Positions 42,055-53,902 are shown, counted from the stretch's first letter. The stretch is DNA of 64,000 nucleotides from Siphonodentalium dalli (GCA_032622095.1 CP136069.1:166214394-166278393), one strand, 5' to 3'. Program-made: numbers and translations. The notes: generated from the sequence alone by a model not told the origin.

Positions 42055-42412
42055 ATATTTCCTTAACCTTGAAAGCCAGTGCATTCTCTTAGGTGAGGCT
42101 ACCTATGGGACACTCACATATATAAGACAATGCACTGGCATGATACTAGTACTTTGTTATAAAATAATAAATATTGGACAAATATTGAAACTAGGAGCTC
42201 ATTTCTCTTGATCAATGGTCTATTATTTTATATTCATTTTATTTTAGTATATCTCAATGAACAAATCTGAGAAATTTGCCCCCTCCCCAAACATATGTGG
42301 GGACATCCCTGCGAGAATACCGGTAGGACATGTGTGATTTATTTGGATGTCTGACCATATTGGCCTAACAATATTTCCTTGATCTTGAACCCCAGTGTAT
42401 TCTCTTATATAT
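42055..42412. mobile_element. family C MITE pieces
   Basis: One partial copy (42055-42145) has 'CCTAACAATATTTCCTTAAC' and 'GCATTCTCTTAGGTGAGG'. A second, beginning about 42360, is cut at 'TATTCTCTTATATATA' and resumes at about 43905 with 'GATAATACACTGGTGCAGGG'. The ~1.49-kb tandem pair of element L lies between. Confidence 0.65.
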
Positions 42413-42414
42413 AG

Positions 42415-43904
42415 GACTAGAAGGTGACCCGACTTCGTCCGGGCTATTCAAAAACCAAATTTCAAGTCGATTGCTCCACCCGTTTCCTAGATCTGGTCTG
42501 CGCATGCGCGAAGCTGGTGTCGCACGTGCTCGGCGACCCGATAAAATTCGTATCCGGGGCAAGATACATTCACATACCAAATTTCAAGTCGATAGCTACA
42601 CCCGTTTCCGAGATATATAGCCCAATGTCATTTGCGGATACCTCGGCCGGTGATGAGTTAACGCGACACAGTCAAATGCATCGGCAGGGTGAGAGTTAAC
42701 GTAATCTAACTTTATGACCTCTGACGACGTCATAGAAGTTACGCATTGATTTTATCCTGATAAAAGATCCCCGTACCACTTGTACCTAATAATTGAGGCA
42801 GATAACTAAAACGGATACATACATATTATATATCGTTGGAAAGATGAAGCCACACAGATTCTAACCGTGCAAATTATATGACTGGCAATTTATTATTCGC
42901 GCTATATCGAATCGATTTGTGAGCACCGAACTGAAATATATTAGCGCAAAAACGGCGTAAAAATAGATTTGACCTCCGCACGTGAAAAGTTGACCTCGCA
43001 CGGACAAATAAATATGCCTATGTTCGTCTCCGGCCGAAAATACCCTAAAATACCAAATTTCATCGAAATTGGCTTAGTCGTTTTGGAGTCCATCGATTTC
43101 AAACAAACATACACATACACACACACACAGATCTTTCAAAATATATAATAGACTAGAAGGTGACCCGACTTCGTCCGGGCTATTCAAAAACCAAATTTCA
43201 AGTCGATTGCTCCACCCGTTTCCTAGATCTGGTCTGCGCATGCGCGAAGCTGGTGTCGCACGTGCTCGGCGACCCGATAAAATTCGTATCCGGGGCAAGA
43301 TACATTCACATACCAAATTTCAAGTCGATAGCTACACCCGTTTCCGAGATATATAGCCCAATGTCATTTGCGGATACCTCGGCCGGTGATGAGTTAACGC
43401 GACACAGTCAAATGCATCGGCAGGGTGAGAGTTAACGTAATCTAACTTTATGACCTCTGACGACGTCATAGAAGTTACGCATTGATTTAATCCTGATAAA
43501 AGCATCGTACCACTTGTACCTAATAATTGAGGCAGATAACTAAAACGGATACATACATATTATATATCGTTGGAAAGATGAAGCCACACAGATTCTAACC
43601 GTGCAAATTATATGACTGGCAATTTATTATTCGCGCTATATCGTATCGATTTGTGAGCACCGAACTGAAATATATTAGCGCAAAACGGCGTAAAAATAGA
43701 TTTGACCTCCGCACGTGAAAAGTTGACCTCGCACGGACAAATAAATAAGCCTATGTTCGTCTCCGGCCGAAAATACCCTAAAATACCAAATTTCATCGAA
43801 ATTGGCTTAGTCGTTTTGGAGTCCATCGATTTCAAACACACACACAAACAAACAAACACATACACACACACACACACACACATCTTTCAAAATATATAAT
43901 AGAT
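42415..43904 (+). mobile_element. tandem pair of element L (~735-750 bp each)
   Basis: Copy 1 (42415-43149) and copy 2 (43150-43904) are almost identical. Each begins GACTAGAAGGTGACCCGACT and ends with a CA microsatellite followed by TTTCAAAATATATAATAG. Differences are a few small indels and the length of the CA run. An inverted copy is at 53817-54587. No coding capacity is conserved. The family is unclassified here. Confidence 0.88.
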
Positions 43905-44320
43905 AATACACTGGTGCAGGGTCTTTATTGCTGTACCAGCATAGCTCTGGTAATGAAATGGTTAATACTAATGCTATTATAAAATGTGTACACTGTCAAA
44001 CAGTTAGAGTTGTATTTGAGATTGCTGTAAACACATATGATTAAATTTCATTCACAGACATCTTTCTCTCTTACCCTGATAACTGTGGATATTGAGATAA
44101 AAGTTAATTACTTTATAATGACTGGACACACAGCTGTGAGCACTGTGAGAATTAAGGCTGGTCAGTTCCTGGCATGTCATATAACTAAAGTGTAAGGCTT
44201 TTAATGGGGTGAACCTTGCAGGGATCTCTGGTGTGGGGTGGCATGGGCATGCAGTGGTGGGGGAGGTGGGGGGCAAGAGTTTAAAACAAGGATTTGAATT
44301 AACTTTTTTTAAAGAGTTAT
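43905..44320. other. resumed family C MITE, then interval with no gene
   Basis: 43905-43965 completes the family C MITE interrupted at 42412 ('TGTACCAGCATAGCTCTGGT', 'GAAATGGTTAA'). The rest, to 44320, shows no gene or clear repeat. Confidence 0.55.
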
Positions 44321-44863
44321 GTCCCTGGGCCCTGGCTCTGCCCCTATTTGACCCAGTGACCCCATTTGAACAAATCTGAACCCCAGTCACACAAGGACTC
44401 TCCATACCAAATGTAAGCTAAATCGGTCAAATGGTTCAAAAGAAGAAGTCATTCTAAGAATTACTATGGAGGAATAGAGTTATGGCCCTGGTTTCTCAAC
44501 TAATCAACCTGGTGACCTCATTTTAACAAATCTGAATGTGAGTCAACTAGGGAACATCCACACCAAATATGAATCCATACGGCCTTATAGTTCAGTAAAA
44601 GAAGTCGTTCTAAGAATTACTATGGAGGAATAGAGTTATGGCCCTGCTTTCACAACTATTCCACCCAGTGACCTCATTTGAACAAATCTGAATGTGATTC
44701 ACCTAGGGAACATCCACACCAAATATGAACACGTTAAGTCTTACGGTTCGGGACGAGAAGATGATTGTTGACGGACGGACGGACGGTCAGACGGACGGAC
44801 GGACGGACGACGGACGAGGAGTGATGACTATAGCTCCACCGGAGACTTCGTCTCAGGTGAGCT
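44320..44863 (+). repeat. family K repeat, copy 2
   Basis: There are three successive modules with 'GTTATGGCCCTG' and 'GAACAAATCTGAATGTGA'. GACGG triplet runs (44770-44815) and the 3' end GGAGACTTCGTCTCAGGTGA, then 'GCTAAAA', follow. It abuts the left edge of the segmental duplication. Confidence 0.8.
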
Positions 44864-47800
44864 AAAAAGTGGACCGGACCGAAAAGTACCGGACCGGGGG
44901 TGTAAACCGGTCCAAAGCGGCCCAGTGGCACCCGGTCCGGACAAATGCGGGCTGCGCAGGGTGTGCCGATGGATTTAAATTTTAAATCCGGTCTGCCGGC
45001 AGCCATGTTTTTAACGAATTTCGGAAGATATACGGGAGGCTCCAATTTAACTAGAGCTTACCCGAAGATCCATATGAAGTTTGGTGATGATCGGATGAGA
45101 GATGTGCATGACCTGCAGCCATTGCAGGGTGTACCGAAGGATTTAGTCATGCAAATAGGAAAATCCATGATGGCTGCGGGCAGCCATGTTTTTCCACCGA
45201 ATCTCGTTCCAATTCTATAGCTCCCATCAGAAGCTGATATTAAAAACGCCAGTAATTTTTCAAAACAATTATCCAATAAATGCTTTCTGCAGGGTGTGCC
45301 GATGCATGGTATGGGTGCCCTATTTGAACCCCTCTTGACGGCGGCCATTTTGGATCGGGGTGGGGTGTGTGTTCAAAAATATATATCAATGTTTTTTTTT
45401 TTTTCGAATAAGGAATGGAAGTCACCTTCGCACGACAGAGTCGACAATATGAATGGACATTAATTATTAAAGACATGTGCATGTGCGCTTATTTCAGGAA
45501 GTAGATAGATCTAGATAGTCATGTACTCAGACCGACACGCTGCAAATTACATGAAATCCTAAATATTGCGTGTAAGATTAATTAGTGTGACTGTTCCCTT
45601 ATAACATATTATTGCAAATCAATATGTGGCGTGCCGCATGTGCGTTCTTGTATCTAGCCATGCACGTATCGTATTAGTAATTCACAGAAGAACACATAGT
45701 CGTCCACCCGTAAATATCAGATACACGCACTTGCAGATGTAAACTTCTTGTTACATCGATCGATCGATCGATCGATACGGTGGTCTCACTACTAATGTGG
45801 TACAGTCCAGAGATGGCTATATATTGCATGCAGCTTGCAGCATTGATAGACATGGCTTTTGTTCTTCAAAAAACTAAATATTTCATAAACAATTGAAGCT
45901 ACATTGCATGTACATCTGTAAGCTATAGTGAATTCATCGAAAAGCTAAACACTATATAGGATAACATCAGTTAGGTAAAAGTTTATGTGATTATTTTGTC
46001 ACATATTATCTTTAGAATTTGCTCTTTTCAGTCTTGGAAAGTGTGTAATAAACAATAATCAATTGGTTTCGATGATTACGTGACACAATTCACTGGGGTG
46101 TGGGGCGGTCCCACTGGTAAAACCCTCGATTGTTCGCTCCGCTCACTCTGGTTTTATAAGGGCCGGCTCCCATCGTGAATTATTTCAGGTAATAATCATC
46201 GAAAATTACTCTCTATATGTCGCTGCGTGTTGACTGTTGAGTAGAGATAAACTTCGGCAAAACGCAACTGGTTATTTGGTCCAAGTATAGCGATGAGCTA
46301 CGACATAACTAACTATGGCATCCATATATATAATACTCGTCGTCTGGCCGTGTGCGTGTGTAAATCGGTTAAGCTTTTGGCGTGTTTATAACTTTTCAGC
46401 CATTCGTCCAATGCAGCCCAAATTTGGAAAATACGATCTGACACATCATAGAATACGCCACGCAACTTTTCAGGCTGATCGTTAAAGACGGCCTGAGATA
46501 CCGCACATTTTCGTGATGGCATTTCTGCAGTGTTAAGATGCATATATGAGTCAATATCAATTTTGGTCAAAATTTATGTCCTCGGTGGATGATGAGTTCA
46601 TAATGCAACGTGCGGATCCCAACTATTGTTCACAGTGTGCATCTCTATCACTGTCATAACATGCACACACAAATAAGCGTGATGTTTGGGTATATATGTA
46701 TGTAATGGGCTCATTCATGGCCAGATTTGACCAAAATGGCCTGTCCCCAGGAAAATTTTACAGGCTAAAATCGAAATTTCGATATTTTAACTACATGCCA
46801 CCGAGAAAATCCTCTGGCATATCATTAGTTTAGTTCTTGATATAAACTACTGTCACATATACACCACCCAAGAATGAACTTAACTAAGTGAAAATTGCTC
46901 AGAAACTTTGTACCTCAGCATTTTGTCTCTCATGTAACGAAGTGCTATTTACTTGACATAATGACGTATCCCTGATATTTATAATCTCCGTATTTTGTTC
47001 TCCGTGATGCTGTGTACGTCACAATATCGGAAACGCATGTCGTCTGAATCAAGAAACAACTTGCGATAACACAATTATATAATAGGTAGGTTGACCCCCT
47101 CGCGTACTTTTCAAAGTCGTCTTTTAAATAACGCATGTTTGTTCGCTATAACATATGTATAATTATATTTCAAATAAATGTTTCCGAAGCCACTGTGGTG
47201 TATTTTATACTTCCCTATTTTCGCCATACTGGAGGGAGAACTCATTGAATGCCGTGACCAGAATGGTCTGTACTATCTCTACTGTAACGTTCTCTGATGT
47301 AACAGGCCAAAACGTTACAGGAGAGACCAATACTGTAACGAAAGGGGAAGACTGCTGTTTACAGAGGCTGTTTGTGCGTGAACACACGCAACACCAAGCT
47401 GAAATATCTAGAGGTGTAACTGGGGTCTTGTTCTTCTTTCAGATTACAAAGTGTGTTTGATTTGGAAAATATTATCATTTACGTGCGTCGATGTTTTGAA
47501 TTTTCGTTACATGAAAGATATGTTTATGTTACATTAAAGATGTTCTTATGTGGTAAGTCGATTTTGCATTTCATGTGATTGTTATGAAACCATGATAGCC
47601 GGGAGAAAACATCAATTATAACGAGACTGTTACTTTGTATTAGTTATTCCTTCGGTTGCAACATGATTCCGTGTACGATCTAACTCAAATCGAGTGGCCG
47701 TTACAGTAAATACAACAATTGTTATCCAGAGGACATGCCTGTGGCATTTAATAATTTTTTCTCTTTTCTTTGCCGCGGAAATATATCACACGATATACAT

Positions 47801-47989
47801 AATATTTAATTGGTTATGTTTGTCTTTCAACTCGAACTATTTTTCTGGTTTGGATAATAGTAACCTTTCTAGTGTTAAATTTGGGAAATTAGTGTTACAC
47901 GAGGGATATATGTATGTTATAGTAAGGATATTGATACGTTGTGAGTTGATTATGCGTTAGGGGGACGTCTTTTAAACAATATGGCCATC

Positions 47990-48620
47990 CCAGATAGCAT
48001 GACTACGTTGGGCCAACGTTGGCATAATGTCGGCACGGTTGGCATTAGGTTTGGTTGGGTTGACGTTGTTGGCACTTGGTTGGCCCAACGTATTCCTCCC
48101 AACCGTTGGAAATATAACGTTGGCCCAACGTTGTGCCAACGCGAACATGCCAACGGAATTATCTGCAGTAAATTGGTTGGGTTGGCGTGGTTGGCCCAAC
48201 GTATTCCTCCCAACCGTTGGAAATATAACGTTGGTCCCCAACGCTGAGCCATCGCGAACATGCCAACGGAATTATCTGCAGTATAAATTGGTTGGGTTGG
48301 CGTGGTTGGCCTTTGGTTGGCCCAACGTATTCATCCAAACCGTTGGAAATATAACGTTGGCCAACGCGAACATGCCAACGGAATTATCTGCAGTAAATTG
48401 GTTGGGTTGGTGTGGTTGGGCCTTGGTTGGCCCAACATATTCCTCCCAACGGTTGAAAGTATAACGTTGGGCCAACGCCAACACGAAAATGGAATTTACT
48501 GTACACATCACATTGGTTGGGTTTACTTTGTTGGCCCTTGGTTGACCCCAATTAAGGTATTCCTCCCATGCAACAGTTGGAATTATAACGTTGGTCCAAT
48601 GTTGGGTCAACGCTAACGGC
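47990..48620. repeat. 'TTGGCCCAACG' array, ~120-130-bp units
   Basis: There are about five units, each with GTTGGCCCAACGTATTCCTC, 'CCAACCGTTGGAAATATAAC', 'CATGCCAACGGAATTATCTG' and 'AAATTGGTTGGG'. The core CCAACGTTGG is palindromic, so every unit can fold. Scattered further copies are at 48760-48800 and 49200-49290. Frames open on both strands reflect the repeat and are not genes. Confidence 0.85.
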
Positions 48621-48984
48621 CTCATGGCAGTCCAATTACATATAGCGTACATACATGTGATATAAATCTCAACGATATGCCGATACTTTATGTTCCGTAA
48701 ACACACGTACAATCATTGCTGACACAATATATGCTACGATATGTCATAAAATACGTTGGATGGTGTCGGTTGGTGTATCGTTGGCCCAACGTAATGCCAA
48801 TGTAGATGACGTACAAAGCTCTGACGTCAAACTCTACGCGCGTGCACACAACGGATCAGGCGTCTGCTTTTCTTATTGCGCGCTTTGTTCTGGTTCTCGT
48901 TCAGTGTTGCTGCTGGTATTGATTTGAGCAAATAAAGGATTCAGTTTCTTTAATTTGAAATTCAAGGATTTGTTCGTTCTGTAG

Positions 48985-49017
48985 ATGCCACCATCGGCCA
49001 TCGAGTCGCTATCCGAG
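48985..49017 (+). CDS. candidate first exon inside the 4.85-kb insertion
   Basis: ATG at 48985 opens MPPSAIESLSE and is followed at once by a strong donor, GTAGGT (49018). Upstream lies a CpG-rich 200-bp stretch with a perfect CRE-like TGACGTCA (48832-48839), 'CTACGCGCGTGC' and a pyrimidine-rich leader. It could be a real first exon brought in by the insertion. The downstream exon is not identified. The evidence is only the combination of signals. Confidence 0.3.
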
Positions 49018-49267
49018 GTAGGTTTACGTTTGTGAGAAACGACTCTTTTGTGTAAAACTAATTATTTTTCCCAATATTTTTCTCGGAATCAAAAAGTTCT
49101 GAATGTTTGCACGGCGTACATATAAGTTATAGCGGAGAATACTTATTGACATGCATAGTAGTTTCTCACAAACTTGCATCAGATAGCGACATGGTGGCTG
49201 AAGGTGGCCCAACGCTCTGTATATGTCGTCCAACGTTGGCCCAACGTAGGCCCAATGCGTTGGCCCA

Positions 49268-49615
49268 ATGAGCAAAATTACGTTGGCCCAAGTGGTTGTG
49301 GGTGGTGAGGAGATATGTGAGGAGGTCGAGCAAGGTAGCGTGGTCAGTGAAAGTTGTGAGCAGAGTGGTGTGCGCGTCGATGTGACTGTTGTTGATGATG
49401 ACATAGTTGGTGGAAGCTGGGTTGAACACGATTATTGCAACAATTATGAGTCGAGCATGCACCAAGGTTCACAGGTAGAGGTTGCCGCGGAAATACGGGG
49501 CGAGCAGATATGTAAGAAGACGGTGGTTGAGCAAGGTGTTGCGTTAAATATTCTAACTGCTTTTGCTGGCCGAAAAAATGTAATGACATTTCTTGGTATA
49601 ATTATGATGAAGTGA
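49268..49615 (+). CDS. hypothetical open frame, Val/Glu-rich, 115 codons
   Basis: The frame contains two loosely repeated parts: GGEEICEEVEQGSVV, then about 60 residues later RGEQICKKTVVEQGV. Cys-containing acidic segments lie between (VDDDIVGGSWVEHDYCNNYE). Its G/C content is higher than the flanks. The start overlaps the TTGGCCCAACG repeat, so the true 5' limit is unclear. It could be a coding exon downstream of 48985, but no frame-compatible acceptor is obvious. No family is recognised. Confidence 0.25.
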   Translation: MSKITLAQVVVGGEEICEEVEQGSVVSESCEQSGVRVDVTVVDDDIVGGSWVEHDYCNNYESSMHQGSQVEVAAEIRGEQICKKTVVEQGVALNILTAFAGRKNVMTFLGIIMMK

Positions 49616-49768
49616 TCTCGTTTATTCCAGAGCCACAACTGATCGAGGGGTCTCATTCACATTTCGCTGTTGGGGAATGTGCGTGGGACTCGGCGATGAG
49701 TAAACTGTTTTAAAGGTTATCATTACTTCACCTCACTAATATACTTTTTTTATATGTGAATATAATTA

Positions 49769-49816
49769 CAGGTCCCCAGAACAAAAATTGTGGTAATTTT
49801 TTGTTCTGGGGACCTG
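49769..49816. other. perfect hairpin CAGGTCCCCAGAACAAAAA
   Basis: CAGGTCCCCAGAACAAAAA and its exact inverse (TTTTTGTTCTGGGGACCTG) are separated by 10 bp. Directly repeated 'GTGAATATAAT' lies on each side. It is either a tiny foldback insertion or an RNA stem-loop. Its role is unknown. Confidence 0.75.
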
Positions 49817-49829
49817 TGAATATAATGAA

Positions 49830-51365
49830 GGTGGAATTCATGCTTGTAATGATGAATTCGAGCAACGTGCATCGGGATAGCTTATCTAACACCAGGAACA
49901 TGTACTTATATTTATGAAACATGGACATGCACTTGTTTTAATTTATCTCAACCGAGCACAAAGCTAAACGAGACAGGTATATACGAAAGGGATTCAAATA
50001 TACAATGTGTGCTAATTTACATGTATCCGGATAATCCCATAGCATATCCCTATCGTACGTTACTCGAATCTATCACAATAGTTTAACCTACACACAATAT
50101 TCTTTATCCTTACATATTGTCCAGTACGCGGGCAGCTCTTCACCACATAGTTGTATTATATTTAAACACAAACGAATGTTAGTGTACGTTCATATTATGT
50201 CATCTGATAAAGCAAGGGATAGAGTGTTCACCCGACTATAACCAATGTCTATCGTGTAACGACAATTTATTTACTATAGCACAAGACACGATGGTATTCA
50301 GTTAACAATATTCGTTATACCATATGTGTTCTAAATGTGTAAAAAAAAGTGGGGCATTTATTATGAAAAGAAATTCCACAAATTGAACCTCGTTTTATAT
50401 AATAGCCTGTATATATGCTATGCGCCTTTTTTGTCAATCGTGTAATCTTTACTGTAACGCACATCATATATTGATATATAAATACGCGTCAGAAAACATC
50501 ATTAAGTATTGGGACATGAATTCTCGCGAGAATAGCCATAATATTGAATTTGCACTGATGCCAGTACATGATTATGATACCTATATGTATACAAATGACA
50601 TTTCGCATATGACTGTGTCAGTTGTGTAACGTTGTGGTCCTTACTGTAACAAAGCATATTCCTACATCGTATACCAAACGTCAGATATCCTGATTGTGTA
50701 GTTCGTCGCTGTATTTTCTTTATGAATAACAGGTTTTATCATCTTGTTAGCATATTTCGTAACTCTGGATTTCGACATGGCTTTTATACAGAAATTTATC
50801 AGATATTGTCCACCCCATAGCAAATATGTGTCTTTCGTGTTGCGCTGAAGTCCGTCGTGTAACACATATTATTTTTTCATCTATAAATGAAACGTTATAT
50901 ATTTCAATTCCAGTTTTGTTCAATATTTGATGGACAAGGAGTGTCCAATTCAATATTATGTTAGAAAGTGTGTGACATTTGATTATCTTGATTTAATCAA
51001 GTTTAATGTTGTGTTGAAATTAAATTTTTCTGAGAAAAATGAGTTCCATTGTGGCCCCCATTGAAAACCAGCTATACAAAGGGTAAATGTTTTCTCGATC
51101 TATGCATTACCGGTCAATACTCAATTCGGATCAAAAAGTACTCCAATATCTCTATTCTGAAAAATGATATACCAGATGACAATACTGTTACAGAAGAGAC
51201 ATAATTTCCAGACATCCACCATTCATAGCATCATAAAATATCAGTGCTGGATGTTTAAGCTCGAACATCAGTCGTTTCTTCCAGTTCAATAGCTATATAT
51301 CTCGAAATGACAACAACTTTCCCCATTATCGGAACTAAAAAAATGCCATGTGGCATATCTGTAAT
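49830..51365. other. right part of the 4.85-kb insertion, no gene seen
   Basis: This part is A/T-rich with repeated TGTAACG/GTTACAG motifs (for example 50450, 50628, 50640, 51188). These also occur in its left part (47280-47340, 47700). No open frame convincing enough to call is present. Confidence 0.5.
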
Positions 51366-51627
51366 TTTGACCAAAATTGATATTGACTCATATATGTCCT
51401 ATATCAAGTGCATGATATATCTATGAGGTAGAGGTCTGCCGCTTGCGTTAGTAAACTGACGAAATGCTATAGACCCGTCATTTTTGACGCGCAATCCCCT
51501 CTAGTATAGTAATAATTATGACGACCAAAGTCTATCACAATAAAGCACACATATTATTCCATCGCTATACTGCTGTGGTGTGACTACAGCCAATGTCTAA
51601 AAACGATACTTCAATTATAATCACAAC

Positions 51628-52411
51628 TAGAGGTGTGACTGTCCCAATGGGACTACGGATACCCCCCTGTTTTTAAAATACTAAGATGTTTCACATGTCA
51701 GTAAACATTTAGTTAAAATAATAAAATAACAGTTCACATTGCAGGTGTACAACCATAACCCTAATCTTAAACCTATTGACCGAAAAATATAGGAATAAAA
51801 GCTTGGATAAAATTATGTATGTTGCGAAAAAATTTCTAAGTTGTAAAAGGGGAATAAGTTCAATAACTCCACCAAAAAATGTCGGACAGACGTCATAATC
51901 GCAGGTGCACAGGTTCCCATGGTACTAAATATCAGTGCCAAGATTAAAAAACATTGACTGAAAAATGTAGGAATAAAAGCTCGGACAAAATTATAAATGT
52001 TGCAAAAAAAGTTTCTAAATAAAAAAAGGGGGATAACTCCACCAAAAAATGTCGGACAGACGTCATAATCGCAAGTGCACAAGTTCCCATGGTACTAAAT
52101 ATCTGTGCCACGTTTTAAAAAAATTGACAGAAAAATGTAGGAATAAAAGCTCGGACAAAAGTATACATGTTGTGAAAATTTTCTAAGTCGAAAAAGGGGG
52201 GATAACTCCACTAAAAAAGTCCAACAGACGTCATAATCGCAGGTGCACAGGTTCCCATGGTGGTTGATGTCTGTGCCAAGTTTCACGGAAATTGATCAAA
52301 AAACGACTGAGAAAAACTCCGGACAAATTTGTGTCCACGGACGCGACGGACGGACGGACGGACAAGCTGACTCCAGTATACCCCCCTAACTTCGTTGCGG
52401 GGGGTATAATA
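51628..52411 (+). mobile_element. SINE-like element D, full copy with exact insertion site
   Basis: The element begins AACTAGAGGTGTGACTGTCC. It has three 'GGGATAACTCCAC … CATAATCGCAGGTGCACAGG' modules, a GGACGGACGGAC run and the terminal hairpin-like CCCCCCTAACTTCGTTGCGG plus 'GGGGTATAAT'. The uninterrupted sequence in copy 1 (39860-39870, ATCACAATAAAATATT) shows it is an insertion. Only 1-3 bases could be duplicated. Confidence 0.85.
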
Positions 52412-53169
52412 AAATATTACTGAATCGGAACTACAATTTTCGGCGCATGGCTGCATGTGCATTGATAGGTATTGTTATTTGCAATTTTCTGTTCTTCGTA
52501 CTGCATACCATTGTTGGGTGATCAACCCTATACTCAGAATTAATTTAGTCAATATTTAAGTGTACACATAGGTGCGAGAAACAACTCATGCGATATGTAA
52601 AGACGAAGCGTTGCGCTGATAAACTTATACAATAAGATCAGTTATGGGATTATTGGAATTTATACGAATCCATAGCAAATAAAACTTAATCGGCGAATGG
52701 CGATAGTTATATATCATGCCATATCAGAGATTCTTGGCATCAGGAGATTATGTGCAGTTCTGTGGAAAAGAAACTGCCGTCCGATCAATCACCTTAACCA
52801 TTTCGTGGCCATAACGTTTGTTTCTGGACAAAAACGCCAGAGGATGGCCGATAATAAATGGCTGTTCTGTAGATTGCACCTAGCTAATATCACACTCTGC
52901 ATGGTAACATTTGGGATGTGTACATTATGGGATTGCATATGCAAAGGTGATTGCTTGATCACTACACTATATATCCAGACAGGAAGACTATTCCCTGACA
53001 GTACCCACCACCCTTTCCTAACAAGTGCAACACCATGTGCACCAGCGTGGCATATGCCCCCCGACGCTCAGACTACAGAGAGTGGGCAATGGATGGACGT
53101 CCAAGAAGTGGGTATCCTTAAACTGGGCTATCAATACACCAAAAGCACAACCAAATCCGATGATCCTTT

Positions 53170-53815
53170 CCCCCAACCCGTGCTATCACCATGCCAAAGG
53201 ACAACGAAATCCAATAGTAAAGACATCCACAGCACTGATAATGCTTGTTATGGACGGATTGACGCGTTTTACACTAAGTCCAGCAAAGGGCCACAACCCT
53301 GGGAAAACAAAGCGGACACAAGTTCCACAACCTGCACTATGTGGAGATCCTTTCCACAATGCTGGTCGACATGCATACCAAAGGACATCCAAATTGGACT
53401 ATCGATAATTGGGCTGTGTTAAGAAATGTTTATTACGGACGGAAGGATGGACGGACGGGCGGAGATCTCCACTATATACCCCCTTATATTTCTCATTTTG
53501 TCATGTTTATCAGTTTAATTGTTAAACAAATTAATGATACTTATTTGTTATTAATTTTTACTTCCATTTATACCTGTAAATTGCAGAGTATATGTGTTCT
53601 ATTTATGCCCTCATAACTTTTGCCAAGTGTTCTCGAAGTGTTACATGTGTCGGACATGTACAAATTAATTCTGACAAAGAACATGCAATCTATAGTCAGA
53701 ACAGTATTATTCTCATTGAGGACACTTAGTAATACGTTATAGTCTAGTCAGAACATTAGCGTTTCCATTGAGAACACGTGGATGTTAACATGAACAATTG
53801 TGTTAAACTATATCA
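53170..53815 (+). repeat. GGACGG-ended repeat tail and unassigned interval
   Basis: 53170-53480 has 'CATACCAAAGGACATCCAAA'-type modules and a GGACGGAAGGATGGACGGAC run ending in 'CACTATATACCCCC'. It is the 3' part of a dispersed repeat, of which the unit in copy 1 lacks the end. 53480-53815 shows nothing recognisable. Confidence 0.6.
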
Positions 53816-53816
53816 T

Positions 53817-53858
53817 CTATTATATATTTTGAAAGATCTGTGTGTGTATGTGTTTGTT

Positions 53859-53902
<44 letters not shown>

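Larger units (their letters stand above)
46545..51394. mobile_element. ~4.85-kb insertion with ~30-bp inverted ends and 4-bp duplication
   Basis: The left end GAGTCAATATCAATTTTGGT continues CAAAATT; the right end is its exact inverse. Copy 1 of the segmental duplication reads straight through (GATGCATATATATGTCC, 39629-39645), so the boundaries are certain to within the ATAT repeat and imply a 4-bp duplication. The interior holds GTAAC/GTTAC-rich flanks, the TTGGCCCAACG array, a candidate first exon at 48985 and an open frame at 49268. No known transposase is readable. The superfamily is unassigned. Confidence 0.8.
44864..53170 (+). repeat. 2.7-kb segment (copy 2), split by two insertions
   Basis: Three pieces, 44864-46548, 51391-51627 and 52412-53170, align in order with 37928-40640. 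Identity is very high by eye. The gaps are a ~4.85-kb insertion (46549-51390) and a ~0.78-kb element D (51628-52411). After 53170 copy 2 continues for about 300 bp of related GGACGG-type sequence, where copy 1 has instead the 73-bp direct repeat. Confidence 0.9.

Noticed and set aside
42424-43435. Identical 91-codon frames in the two L copies
   Set aside because: The copies are nearly identical DNA, so shared frames carry no evidence of selection. In the inverted copy at 53817-54587 the frame is changed by small differences. The peptide resembles no known protein.
47950-48464. Overlapping 88-146-codon frames rich in WPNVFLPTVG or VGPTLYFQRLGG
   Set aside because: They are open on both strands because of the TTGGCCCAACG repeat units; unit-to-unit indels change the frame.
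52697-53422. 241-codon open frame, the longest in the window
   Set aside because: It lies in the duplicated 2.7-kb segment and its GGACGG-type extension. The other copy (from 40151) has an 8-bp difference near 40275 that breaks the frame. The peptide has no domain-like pattern and includes translations of dispersed repeat modules.
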